Origin: Protonemura montana
Lineage: Eukaryota > Arthropoda > Insecta > Plecoptera > Nemouridae
Length of the DNA stretch: 64,000 nt
Direction: 5' to 3'
NCBI GenBank assembly: GCA_947568835.1
Contig: OX387603.1
Coordinates: 22,406,651-22,470,650 of the forward strand
Below the pieces are notes generated by a model. That model was given only the letters and a program-made list of their open reading frames with translations, was not told the origin of the DNA and did not search any database. The position numbers were made by a program, and so were the translations under genes. Shown here piece after piece: positions 34,263 to 45,802 of this stretch (positions within the stretch are counted from its first letter, which is position 1; the number at the start of each line of letters is the position of its first letter).

Positions 34263-36957
34263 TCACGACCGCATGCCTCCTGCCTCTACAGGGTTGGAAC
34301 TATGTCAGTCGGCTAACCCAATGCGTCGCCCCCCGACCCACGGCAGCCAAAAACCGCGGCCACCCGACCGCGCCGAATCGTTTTCACTCAGTCGCGTGGA
34401 AAACGCGAAAAAGCAGTCACCTTTCACCCATCGTAACCATGTAATCCCATGCACAAAATATTCATAACTGATTAATCACTAAGCAATTACGCAAGAAAAT
34501 AGCAATATCGAGCATTAATTTCATTCCCGTAGACAATGAAACTGTCGTTGCGCGATCGATTTCTTCATTACATAAATCGATTGATGTACTATATCGGTAT
34601 TTGTCAATCAGCCTGTCGGCAGGCAGACAGGCGGGGCGGGTGCATTTGGATTGAGCTCGGCCAAGCGTGCACAGAGGAAAGTTTCAATCAGCGACGACGG
34701 ATCGCGGCGGCGTCGGCGTATTGAAACGGCGTCGATGTTTACCGACGCCCGGAACAGGGACACCGCATTAAGCAAAACGTCCCGGAAGATGCCGATTTCC
34801 GGAACCGAGCCCGTCCGGGGGGCACTCGTCGTCAGATTCGCGGTAGTAAATGATGTTCCTTCGCAGTGTTACTCTATAACCGCACGTTTTGTGTAATCAT
34901 TGTTGGTACAGAGGTGGTTGGGGGGGAGGGGGGCGGCACACATACTGCGAGGGGTTGCCTAGCAACTCGTGGGGTAGGTTCATGCGTCAATGATTATCAT
35001 CTTCCTCCCAACCCCACCCCACGTGCCCGTGCTCTCGCCAGCACATATCGCGGAACAAAAGCCAGCTCGTTCTTTGTTCGCCAAAACTAACTCTGCACGA
35101 TGCCTTGTTCTGGGCGAGCCTTGCACTCGATTTGACAACTTTAAAACATCCCTCTGCGTTGTCTGTCGATCCCATCAACCACCCTAGAACATGTAGCAGT
35201 GGGGTGAGCACACCACGGATCACGCATTGTGCTCATCGCGACGAGTACATGTCGGTAATTTGGCTCGGTGTTTTCGCGTGGTCCACGAGGGAGCGTGCGG
35301 GCGGGCACCGGAAACGTGCGATCGGTATGAATTCGACGCCGCAACCTTGGAACCCAGCACGCCGAGCTGGCCCGTGGTGCTGCCCAGCGCTTATCGGCCA
35401 GACCAAGCGACTTTGTATGGAGCGCAAAAAGCTGGACGTTTCCTTGAACCAAGGAGGAAATGCGGGCTGACGTCACGGACGATGACCAGTGTCCACTTCC
35501 TCTTTGGCTGACTCGTCCCGATCGAGTCCAACTTCACATAGATATTGGAGCCGGTGACTTTATTATTCGATGGTAATCATTACGTAGACTAGCTATTATT
35601 ATCGATACACTTAGTAGCAGAAGAGAGATAGTTTCAAATTGAATCTTTGTTGACTGATGTTTCCGATACGAGACTGCTGGGCAATCGCCGACAATCTAAT
35701 CAAATGGGTTGCAGAATCTGACAGATCTGTTCGGCTTCCACGATTCGCACGACACCGTCTACAAAAAGTTCCTGAGTGTCCGTACAGACGAAGGGGCCGA
35801 CTCCGTTGTTCCCGTCAAGTGCCACAAGGGAACACGTCTACGCAGCAGGCTAGACGCACAAGGCTGCTCCTCAAAGAGTCAAGTAGTTAGCGCTGCATCG
35901 ACGGGCACCCTCCCTAAACGGCGCTCCCGAGTCACTCTCACTGCCACTGGACTCTCGCTTTTGTTTCTCTCCGCGGCGACGTCACAGTGGCGTGAGGATC
36001 GATGCACGTCGCTGACGTCACACGGGGCGTCGCGGCGGAATCTGTGATACCCTCCCGTGCCCCCCTTTCACCGCCCCGGGGGCCGTTGTTACCCTGGCAT
36101 CGATTGCACCCGTCCATGTACCTACCCCACTTCGCTTGCAGGCCTTCGGTCTCCCGCCTGCCTGCCGTGTGCAATATTTATAGATGTCCCCGTTGGATCA
36201 CCCGAAATAGGCGAACACAACATGCTCTATTTCACTTATTTACTTATGTAATGGATATTTCACTCAGGGCACGGCGCATTCTCTCTCTCACGTTCGTCGC
36301 ATGTCTAACGAGTAGGTATTTCTCTGTGTCTCTCAATGAACAAAAAGATAACGTGGCATGGAAAGAAAATAAAACTGCGTTGGATTCGTTAACAACGAAC
36401 TTTTATTTGAAAATAATTTGCCTCTACGAATCTTCGAACGAGTTCGACAAATTGTTAATTTAACACCATTCGAAATACCAGCCGTAATTCGTGGATTTAT
36501 TTGTCATAGCAAACAACAGGCGTAAAAAAAGAAACGTATCTGTGTCTCGCTTCGGGTTTTACTACATTGTGTACAGTCAGAGTACAATGCGTTTCGAATT
36601 ACCTGAGATTTATATAAATCTTTACATGAGATTTACATGAGATTTACAACACGAGAAAAAAAGTTGGAAACACTTCGGTGGAACCAAATCGGTGGTACGT
36701 GAAGCTCTACGTGTCCGTTCGAAAGTAATTGTGTTCTACCTCTGCCCGTAGTAGGTACAAGCGTTGTACAAGTCCTCTGCAACGTTTGACCAGTAGGCCG
36801 TAAAAAGGTCTGCAAGGTACCTCTACAGCCGATGTCTGCGTGTGGGTATACGCTGGCTATCGTACCGATTCGCGGCCGTAATTATCACTACCTTGAACCT
36901 CAGCTCACTACACAGCTAATAATGTGAACGCGGAAGTACACGAGCTGTCGATATTGC

Positions 36958-36974
36958 CAGTAGGTAGGTAGGTA
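36958..36974. repeat. (TAGG)n microsatellite
   Basis: Four to five tandem TAGG units in the large intron. Confidence 0.8.
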
Positions 36975-39900
36975 ATGTGGAATGGATAATTATTGTAATA
37001 AAAAAATCTCCATTTCGTTCGCAGCTCTACCACTCTGGCTCAGATAGGAAAACAGAAATCTCATGAGAAGATAACAAGAGGCAGGAATTTAAGCCGCATT
37101 CCCATTCTATGAATAACAAAATAACAAGTACCAATAAATAATATATCCTGGTATACGTTGCCAGCTGAACAGTCCGGTTGGAGACAGGCGCCTCAATAAG
37201 CACCTCCGAGTTGTGTACAAACATGTTTGCTATCAACATAATTGATTGTTGTACTTATCAAACTCCCAAATCAATCTAATGGAGTTATTCCGATGACAAA
37301 AGTATAACAATGGTGTTATCGGATGTACGAATCAACCAACGAAGTGTGATCGAGTGTTAACCGATCGCCGGCAAAGGAGCACGCAATAATGGGAGCGCGC
37401 GTACCGTGTTGCCGGAAGGAAGTGATAAACGCGTCGCGCGGATTTCCCCCCGAAAGCGGCGCAGCGTCGTCCTACAAGTTTGCGCGTCGCTTCGCGTACA
37501 ACCTTCGCGTACGGCGGCGAAGAAAGCTTCGGCGGCTGCGACGATGGCACACGTGGTTCCGGTTCTGGGGAGTGTGATTCCTGCGGTGCGCTTGCCGTTC
37601 AACATAGACGCCAACAATGGCCGACAGTGCAAATACTCGGTGTACACCGGACCAGATCAACAGAAGCTGCCTCTGAAGCAATGCCGCCGATGGGAAGATG
37701 GGTGTGCTAGCTACTATTAATTTAATTGTTCGGAGACCGGTTCGCATGTTTTCAAAGGTAGTTTATACATGGAATCAGCGAGCAACGGTTTCCCGGAGTG
37801 TCATTCGCGACACAGAAGATACATGCATCAGGCTGTTGCGAAATGCAGTAGCGACGCGAGATGAGTCCAACGAGAATATTTGTGTAAATGAATTCAGTCC
37901 ACGGTTAGGAAATTATGCTGAATTAAGATCATCGTACCAGAGGAGGTCGCTGAAAATAGCCGTACACAATGATGGAGAGTGTGGAGGGAGAGACCGAACT
38001 GTGTTCATTGATGCCGGCCTAATGATATGCGACAATTTGGCGCCGATTTTCGGCAAGATAGTTTCTCATCTAACGGCGTCCTAACGTTTTTTTCTTGGCC
38101 ACGGTGTACTCGCGGGCGAAGAAACGACACCAAGAGTTTATTGGCACTAAATTTGTTTTTGAAACTGTCATTTTGTGGTTTCACCCAATTTGAGAAATCA
38201 ACGCCACGGTATTTTAGTCTCAACGACGAATCTCTCGGAATATCCCGCTAAGAGAGTACTGAGAAACTAAGCCCCTGTCCGGTCGAACCCCGGAAGAAGG
38301 TTGTATTTCCCAAATAAGCTTATTCATGACACGAGCCGTAAGTGATTGTGATTTTTAGAAACAATACCTGGCGCTGGTTTGGGGCGGAACTGGAAGTGAA
38401 ACTTGGCAGGTTTCCTACCCCGAGCCGCGATTCAGGGGGCCGATATAAACGGATTGCCGTGTCGAAGCATTCCTGGCGAAGAGCGTAAGGCTCATCACAA
38501 CAAGAAACCCCGCAAGGGAACAGCAGGACACTTCCTCATTGCACACTACCTGCACTGGCACTCCGATAATACCAATCATAATTAACTGTCTCCACATACA
38601 GCTTTTGTCACAATGTGTTTTGTTATGTCTGTAAACCATTTTGTTTCACATCACGTTCAATTGCGAAACAGATTCGATTTCGTCTCCGCTGGTCACCGAT
38701 TTGGGATCCGATTGCAAACGACGACAAAATGAACGCTGTGAATTGCGGAGGCATTAGCAAATTGAAACCAATCGGTTCCCCGGGCGGCCACAAAAGACGG
38801 CCGGTTTATTTGTGTTTCCATTGAGAGTATATCGCTCTTTTGTACCCGCACCTCATTCTACGAAACACGCGACGCCGACGAGACAAACTCTTACTTTCAA
38901 TCCATACATTGATTTCCTGAGGAATCAGCGCCATGCACACGCGGACAGATATTGCCACAGTTTATTTCTCATCCCCCGAGCTCCGACGGCTAATAGCATC
39001 AACATAGCGCTCGCGACGTTCAATATAATTTAATAAAATACTGTTTTCAATTCTGATTCAATTCGTTTCTCAATATATACATGAGATAGATGTGAATAGA
39101 AATATCCTCGAACCGATGCCCCTGGGTAATACATTGGTTCGACATTCGATTAAATCAGCCATTCTTCGATCGTTCTGCACGTGGAAGCATTTCAATTGCG
39201 TGAACTTGATTGTGGGCTGCGACAGCCAGTTCCCAAAGCGCGTGGCATCCCACAGTGTTTGCATCGTTTCGCGTTGCAACCACGGTGTTGCACGGGGTAG
39301 GTAAACCCCGGCGCCTAAACAATTGCATCTAATTACAGAACTGCGTCCAATTACTTCCTCCAGGCCGTCGGTCGGTTGGTTGGGAACCGCCGCCGCGGTG
39401 ATGACGCGAATGGGAGTCATGGAAACGAACGTGCGATCTACGCAATTAGCTGGACCACGTTCGCCCGGAGCGCCCCGATCAAAGGGAGACTTTGTAAGGG
39501 TGCCCCCCCCTCCTCCCGCCCCCAAGCAGACCGAGCAACCCTTCAGCGCCGAACCCACCCCAACGCGAGCCCCCAACGGCTGTCGACGACGGGCACACGG
39601 CACCGCGCTCAGTAATTCTATGAAAAGATGCGGAGCGTCGCTTCATTAAAATAGTTTATCGCTAATTGGGAACTTTCGGGCTCGCATTCTAATGAAGACG
39701 AGTTGAGTGGGTAAATTAAACCATCTGATCGTGTCTGAGCCATCCTCTGCTGCAGTCACATTCGACACTGCCGGGTGAGCTAATTGGTTGATTAAAAAAT
39801 TAGTGTCAACCACGAGACAAATTCAGATTGTATTCGTAATTCTGAAAAGCAAGAGTTTAAAAAAGTCAGCTGTGATTTAATCAGGCGATATTCCCCACGC

Positions 39901-40285
39901 TTGTCACCAATATAACTAACAATTAGCCGTCTCATGAGCTTGACGTAAGGAACAACGCGATTCAAGACGACGAGGACTGGCTGTCAATTATCAATTCGTT
40001 TTCCCCCCACGGGTGGTGTTCGATCCATCATCGCGACAAGCCTGCGCCCAGCAAAAAGCATATCGAGCACGGTGCAGGCTATGCGATCCAAGTGAAAACA
40101 GCCCGCCGCCATTACCGCGACGCCCGCCCGAGTAATTGAAGCTGCAGCAACGAGTAGGGGGCGAGAGGTAGGGGGGACGCCGACGCCTGGCGCGCATGAG
40201 CGGCGGCGGCCTCAAGGCCAGTGCCTCGCGAATCGATGGGCGGCCGTCGCCCTCTCGAGCGTCGCGACGCTATTTTCAGACGTCG

Positions 40286-40304
40286 CCAAGGTGCGCCAAG
40301 GTCA
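40286..40304 (+). promoter_or_regulatory. Tandem CCAAGGT motifs, one a full FTZ-F1/ERR-type site
   Basis: CGCCAAGGTGCGCCAAGGTCA gives two CCAAGGT cores 10 bp apart. The second, CCAAGGTCA (40296-40304), is a perfect match to the YCAAGGTCA monomer site of FTZ-F1 and ERR nuclear receptors. FTZ-F1 works downstream of ecdysone with E74, so a site within the E74 locus is plausible. Binding is not shown. Confidence 0.35.
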
Positions 40305-40766
40305 CTCGCTACCCTACCCGCCCGCCTGCCGTCTCGCGACTAATCAACAAGTCCGGAATTAAGACACTTACTAACCCAATGATTACAATCGAACAAAGTT
40401 TGCCGAGCCAAATGTCTCGTATTTTTTCTTGGTCGCACGCGGTAGCTGGCTATTTCAGTCCATTTGATGCAGAAGACGCAGTTCGGAATAAACTTTCGTT
40501 AGTCTATTGGTCGTGGATTGACGCTCGCTGGGGCAAATCAAATAATGAGCACCTTACGGGCCACGTCCCCGAGCTCGAATTCGGATCAACAAAGTGCAAG
40601 TCGGACCGAACGGCTGTTGTTCGCAAATAAACGCCGCGGCCTCCGCCGAGATAAAAGTGTGTACCTTAGATTCCTGTGCCGGAAGGCGCTCGCTTCACGT
40701 CTGGTATACTTATGCATATTTTCAAGGCCCGCGGTTATATCAGCCAATAAAAATAGCACGCTTTTT

Positions 40767-40795
40767 GCACACACACACACACCGACACACTCACA
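40767..40795. repeat. (AC)n microsatellite
   Basis: CACACACACACAC followed by an imperfect ACAC stretch, in the large intron. Confidence 0.85.
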
Positions 40796-42433
40796 GCTAT
40801 GACGCAAATTCGGGATCAGCCATGTAATTCGGTGCAAACAAAAAACCTTGATGGCCGCTCGCGAGAAAAAAATCGAGAGTGATCGATCCGCACACTTGGT
40901 GGACAATTAGAACGCGTTCTCGTGCTGGGAGAAGGGAGTGGGAGAGATGGGAGGCTGGGAACAGACCCTGTGGACGGACACTGCATGCTTGCGGAAGTGG
41001 ACATCGGTTTGGCGAGGGTGCATGCTTTACAAACCATTCCGACTCGCGGACAAAGGACACTTTCATATTGGACAATCAGACGTTGGTCTGATATTAATAA
41101 AAGAAATCACCCGAAATTGTGTTTTCAAAGTGTCTTATACCACCGAAGGCACAGGTCCTAATAAAAGCATTCCATTGTTTCGATTTTAAACCAGGAAACG
41201 CTGTACCGACGTAATACCGAACAGATCGGGCAACCTCAGCGTCCTTTTTGTGGACACATCGTAAAAAAGAAAGCTCGTCGTGTTATGTTAGAATAAAGTC
41301 CTTTTATGCTTTTTATAGCCCAGTAGTGCTGCAGCAATGAGGCCCGCTTTGTGTGTTGCAGTCTCCTCCATGCCTGTCTAGGTCATGGTCGTCCCTGGTT
41401 CCTTGTAGAGGTGGGTCCATACCAACCGAGAGACGGTTTCCTGACCCAGTCGCCCCCCTTGTCGAGCCGCACTACCACCCCCGAATGCACCCTCGCCAGC
41501 ACCCCGTCTACCTGCTTCTCTCATTCAAAGGACGGTCGGTGTGAAAACATCAAGCGAAGCTCCCATGCCTGGCATGCTACCTGTCTTGTCCTCCGGCTTG
41601 CTCTATGGCATCGACCACGGCCATAGCCCGCGGCCGCAACTCACTTTCTCCAGCCGACGAACCAGGTCACCCATATTTTCAGTTATAACATCAAAACTCC
41701 GAACCTAGATTGTGTTTATCCAGTTCAAGTTCATGGCAGCGATGGTAATTACAAACGGGGCTCGCCGGCTGTCGTCCGCGACCTGCGATAATTAGGCTTC
41801 GTGTTCAAGCGTCGACGACGACGTCGCGGTAATGGCCCCCGTATTCCGGTAACCGCGTACGGGCCGCAAGTGTGTGTGTGTGGCGTAATTGCGAATACAA
41901 ATTTTTATCTCGATTGCGAAATTCAAACCCAAGTTATCGCTGAACTTAAGCAATATTGAAAGGGAAAGTAAAGTGTGGAACGGCGGCGTCGGCGGCGTCG
42001 GCTGCCCAAGTCACGAGGGGCACGAATCGGTATCAATAATGTGCAAGTACCCTTGCATAATGCAGGATAATTGAAAGACGAGGCAAGTGTGCATGTCTAC
42101 GCGGGATATGCGGCCAAGAAAGCGGTCGAGACGCGGACATCCTCATCATGAGTTTACGGTTTCCAGTTTAGAACTGGACAGGCATCGGCAATACACCCAA
42201 AACCGGGAAAGCTGTCAAAACAAAAATGCAATCCCCTTAATTGGACAGTTCGTGGTATTCGTGAGAGGATTCGGTGTCGATTTTTGACGAATATTCCGTT
42301 GTTCAAGGGATTACCGCTATATTTTCCTTCTAAGCGCCAACTACCCCCAAGATCGTCTACCTCGAATGCCCATCGGATTGTTGTCGAAGCTAAGTGCTCT
42401 TGTGGTGAGCCAGTTTTCGGTTGAGGTACTTAC

Positions 42434-42656
42434 AATAGCGCCTCATGAGTGACTTCTTGTACGCCTTGCAGCTCTTTCCGCCAAGCAATATCCTTCCTTG
42501 GCCATCAGAGTCGTCAGAGTCCGTGCAGTAGTCCCGGCACGAAGGACTCAATGGGGGAGAAACACTCTTGCCACGGCCAGAGTTCAGGCTCAGGTCCAGG
42601 GGCAAACAATTGCTTTCCATCTTGACAATAATATCCATACGACCTAGCTCCATCAT
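42434..42656 (-). CDS. Eip74EF: E74-type ETS factor, first coding exon (short, B-like N-terminus)
   Basis: Encodes residues 1-74, then the first base of codon 75, with a T/GTAAGT donor, phase 1. The chosen start is the first of two adjacent ATGs (42656 and 42653), the earliest in-frame ATG after a stop at 42740-42738. The text MELGRMDIIVKMESNCLPLD contains a SUMO consensus VKME (K12), and PLDLS at residues 19-23 matches the PxDLS binding motif for the CtBP co-repressor. Then follow an SP-rich stretch (SPPLSPS), an acidic cluster (CTDSDDSDGQG) and a basic end (KSCKAYKKSLMRRY) likely to aid nuclear import. The exon lacks the longer acidic N-terminus of E74A, so a B-type isoform is inferred. The frame is also open for 27 codons upstream of the ATG, so a longer N-terminus is possible. 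Confidence 0.85.
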
Positions 42657-42693
42657 GGTCAGGCGGAACAACACGTCTTCGACTCGAAAGTCT

Positions 42694-42741
42694 TCACAGA
42701 GATCCAACAGAGCACTTTGACACTTCACGATGATCCATCAT
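42694..42741 (-). promoter_or_regulatory. Upstream ORF (15 codons) before the E74-type start
   Basis: ATGATG at 42741 opens a 15-codon frame (MMDHREVSKCSVGSL) ending at TGA 42696-42694, 37 bases before the main ATG. It is in a different frame from the main ORF. If present in the leader it should lower translation of the main ORF or make it conditional, but the transcript start is not known. Confidence 0.45.
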
Positions 42742-43370
42742 TGGTGCATACGATAATACAAACATAGAGCAAGAACAAAAACACGATATTTTGAACAAAG
42801 TAATTTTCGAAATTCGAAGTTCCGTCAAATGCGGAAAAACTGTGACAGAAACAACAGTAATTTTCACACTTTTCTCAAAAAACAAACGAGTTTTTTTTTA
42901 AACTTTGAAAATTATACTTGAATTTCTGTCACCACTCAGCTTCACACTAGACAAACTCGAGTACGGTCCGATTAATAAAAATAACGCCTAAAAACGCGTA
43001 AGAAAGAAACGAGTGCGTCCGTCGGTGTGTGTCAGTGCTGAAACGGCGAGCGTGGACGCTTCGACTTGCACCTACGTACCACGCGCTCGTCCCTTCACAA
43101 CACGACTACAGCCTGCTAGCTCGCCTGCCTGTCCCACTGACTCACATGCCGGCAAGCTCGGCACGCTTCGGCCCGCTTCGGTCGCTTCCGCCGCGGCGCG
43201 TAGCGAACACGCCGCAACCACCCAGTGCATTGTTGACGTTGGTTCTGACCACGGTGCCGGCACAGGTCCTCGTTCGAGTCCAGGTGCCGGCTTTGGTGTC
43301 AGTCCACTAGCCCCCGCGCACGCTCTATGTTTCCTGATCGCTGGGCACGCGGTTTTTTGGAGCTGACCTC
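42742..43370 (-). promoter_or_regulatory. Probable 5' UTR and CpG-rich promoter of the short E74 isoform
   Basis: Upstream of the first exon, 42742-43010 is AT-rich, leader-like sequence. It is followed by a CpG-rich block at about 43010-43370 with Inr-like motifs on the minus strand (TTTCAGC near 43035, TCAGTG near 43137). No TATA box was seen at a fitting distance. The composition change suggests a promoter island; the start site is inferred. Confidence 0.35.
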
Positions 43371-44470
43371 ATCGGAAATGTCTAGTGCATTACTATTTAT
43401 TGGCAATTGGACGTTTTCGATGAGAACCAGCAGCCAGCGAGGAATTTGGTTGATATCCGGTATTTTTTTTTCGTAGGTATTTAACGCAAAACTATTTGCC
43501 GATTCGACTACAAAGCAGTTTAATGTTGTTGGGGAAGTAGAGGCTTGTGGCAACTATATCGGCAACTGCTCAGCAATCATGCTTCTGATAGAAAAGTGAG
43601 GATGTTCGCTTATTTCTTTAGCCAATTGTCAGTTGATTTATGTCGATGTTTATAATTCTCGGGTTGATTTAGTCGACCGTTTCATGCAAATGCGAACTAA
43701 GAAAGTCCGAGGCACCATTGCTCTCATAAAAGCTTCCTCTCTACACGGCAAGGCCAAAGGGTCCGTGACATTTTCGTTTTCAAACCGGTAAATTGCTGGA
43801 AACCATTAGGGGTCGAAGCAATTTATTTTTCCTTGCCCACTCACACCCCCCGAAACTGCTCGTGCACCCCGAATGATAACGGTAAGGGTTGGTTTTCGAG
43901 TTTGGTGTTGACCATGGCCTAGATCAACCCACAATTCCGACCGCGCGTCAAACCAAAACATTAGATTTTTTTCTAAAGCAAGGAAGAACGGGACATTTTG
44001 GCCCGCTACGTTACGGCAGACCTAAATTTCGACTCCAAAACGAACGAAACGCTTCCCTCTAACGCACGCAAAGTACGAGTTCATAAGTGGCTGCCTCAGC
44101 CTATAGGCTTTCTCGACAAATTGCAGTCTCGAGAGTCGGTGCATTGTTCCTCCGTCGCATCTACCAACTGATTGCGCTAATTAGTTATCCCGCTCGATCG
44201 ATGAGTTTTACTTTCCAAGCATGCCAAGCGTGCGTCCGTGGTCTCTCTATGACGTATTTTCCACATGCTCTCAAGACGACGCGGCTAAGAATCTCGCGAT
44301 ATTGTGTTCCGACAAGTCTGCCACTTGCGGCAAGGCAGTGTGAAATAAAGACAAGCAAGCGGTGTGCACTGGCTCTGATCGGCACTTGTTTTCACTGGCC
44401 TCATTCAATTACCCACAAGCCAACGTTAGCTCGACTATTTCCATCTGTCACAATCATAACATTGCAGATT
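43371..44470. other. Non-coding sequence upstream of the short E74 isoform
   Basis: Mixed composition. No exon, RNA gene or repeat that I can support. Confidence 0.5.
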
Positions 44471-44471
44471 T

Positions 44472-45802
44472 GTGTGGTGGTGCTTTACACCTTCTGAGGA
44501 ATGTGGCTCTACGGTCATACTGTTTTTACTAGCAGCTAGATCGGCTGCGCTCGATTGCATTGGGTCGTATCAAAGTAAATTATATCTGCACCCTCTTTTT
44601 ATTGATGTTCAGAAGGGTAATAAGTATGAAGTTTTCCGTTGGGATGTCCAGTTTTTTTTCGTCTTCAAATCAAGGGTCGAATTTAAATTTGTTATGCCTC
44701 TATTATGCTGACAGTAAACATTAAATAGATAGAAATCATTCCTGTTCATTTGCATCAGGGGCTGGACACACAATTGAGAGTTTATTTTAACACCCGAGGT
44801 AAAATATGATCAGCCAATCACAGATGTCGTTTCCAGATTACATGGGTTGTTGCCATGATGATGCCACATTTATAGGATTCTGTTGTGTGGATCCCGCCCC
44901 AGGATGGACATTATTCCCGTGGTTATATAACACAAGCCAGAACATATAACATCCTCGAAAACAACATGTTATTCCCAATCAATATTAAATCAAATGTGTA
45001 TAACGTACATGAAGATATTTCTGGTAAGGGTGCTACGGTCAGATATCCTCGTAACAAAGCATGGACCGTAGGCACTGCGGGGGCAAAGTTATTTAGTACA
45101 GCTATCTATGGAAATAAAACAGTTATCTAACAAGAAAGAGATACACCTGTTATAAACGTTTGAAACGTTAAAAAACCGTATGATTTATCGTCAGTATTTA
45201 GGTCAAGTCCCCATAGCTTCCTTCATGCGTTGGTTTGGGTTGGGTTCGGTGCAGGGTGCGTTACCGCTACGCGGGTCGAATACATTTCATGAAGCACAAA
45301 GTTTCAATAAGAGAACCACGTCAAGGGCGAATCGAGACAAAGTCCTTCAGCGGGGTTGCAAAAAAAAAGTTGCAAAGAATTTGGTGAATTTTAAACGCAA
45401 AAAACGAATACCTATTCCCGATTTGATTTATAAGGGGCGGCATGAAAAAAAAAACCCGGAGAAAAGTTTCCAAGGGTGAGTTTATCTAGTGGAGAAAGCG
45501 ACATAAGTTACGACCCACCTTGAGATCTATTTGCTGGAGGAAGATTGCTAGACATTTCGACTACCTCTGCACCATTAAAACAATGCATCAGACTTCAAAA
45601 GGAATTCAAATATCTAAGATCATCCTGGGAAATGAATATGTCCACATTCCACGGAATCATTCAGAAGTATAATACAACTACCACCATTATTTACGTCTCC
45701 CATTGAAGTTTGCCAAATATTTATGTCGGTGCCATCCTTCAAACAGTCTCGCAACTTACACAATCCCAATAAAGTAAACACAACATTTCGCGAACCTAAC
45801 AT
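44472..45802. other. Cluster of short coding-like ORFs on both strands, possible fossil of a compact-genome element
   Basis: Several protein-like frames lie close together. On the + strand they end near 44711, run at 44885-45130 (81 codons, with SVYN-type hydrophilic text and ending KLFSTAIYGNKTVI) and at 45180-45479 (99 codons, hydrophobic/glycine start, then a very basic RANRDKVLQRGCKKKVAKN segment). On the minus strand there is a frame at 45620-45802. Close packing, change of strand and a basic small protein recall capsid-region genes of Maverick/Polinton-type elements or of DNA viruses integrated in arthropod genomes. No diagnostic motif (polymerase, integrase, ATPase) is visible and the frames are broken, so the assignment is speculative. 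It could also be chance. Confidence 0.2.

Larger units (their letters stand above)
26402..42433 (-). other. E74-type gene intron 1 (16 kb, CpG-rich, nested candidates)
   Basis: Very long intron between the first exon and the common exons. Much of it is CpG-rich, so long open frames occur on both strands and mean little. It contains a plausible nested + strand mini-gene (27621-28022), a bracketed candidate + strand exon (28488-28624), a phase-compatible candidate minus-strand exon (31841-31993), tandem CCAAGGT motifs (40286-40304), a C28 tract (34235-34262) and short microsatellites. The rest shows nothing I can name. Confidence 0.6.

Noticed and set aside
39070-39603. 177-codon minus-strand open frame
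   Set aside because: Lies in CpG-rich intron DNA where all frames stay open. Low-complexity text, no splice context, no family resemblance.
43013-43366. Open frames on both strands upstream of the first E74 exon
   Set aside because: CpG promoter-type composition. No protein resemblance.
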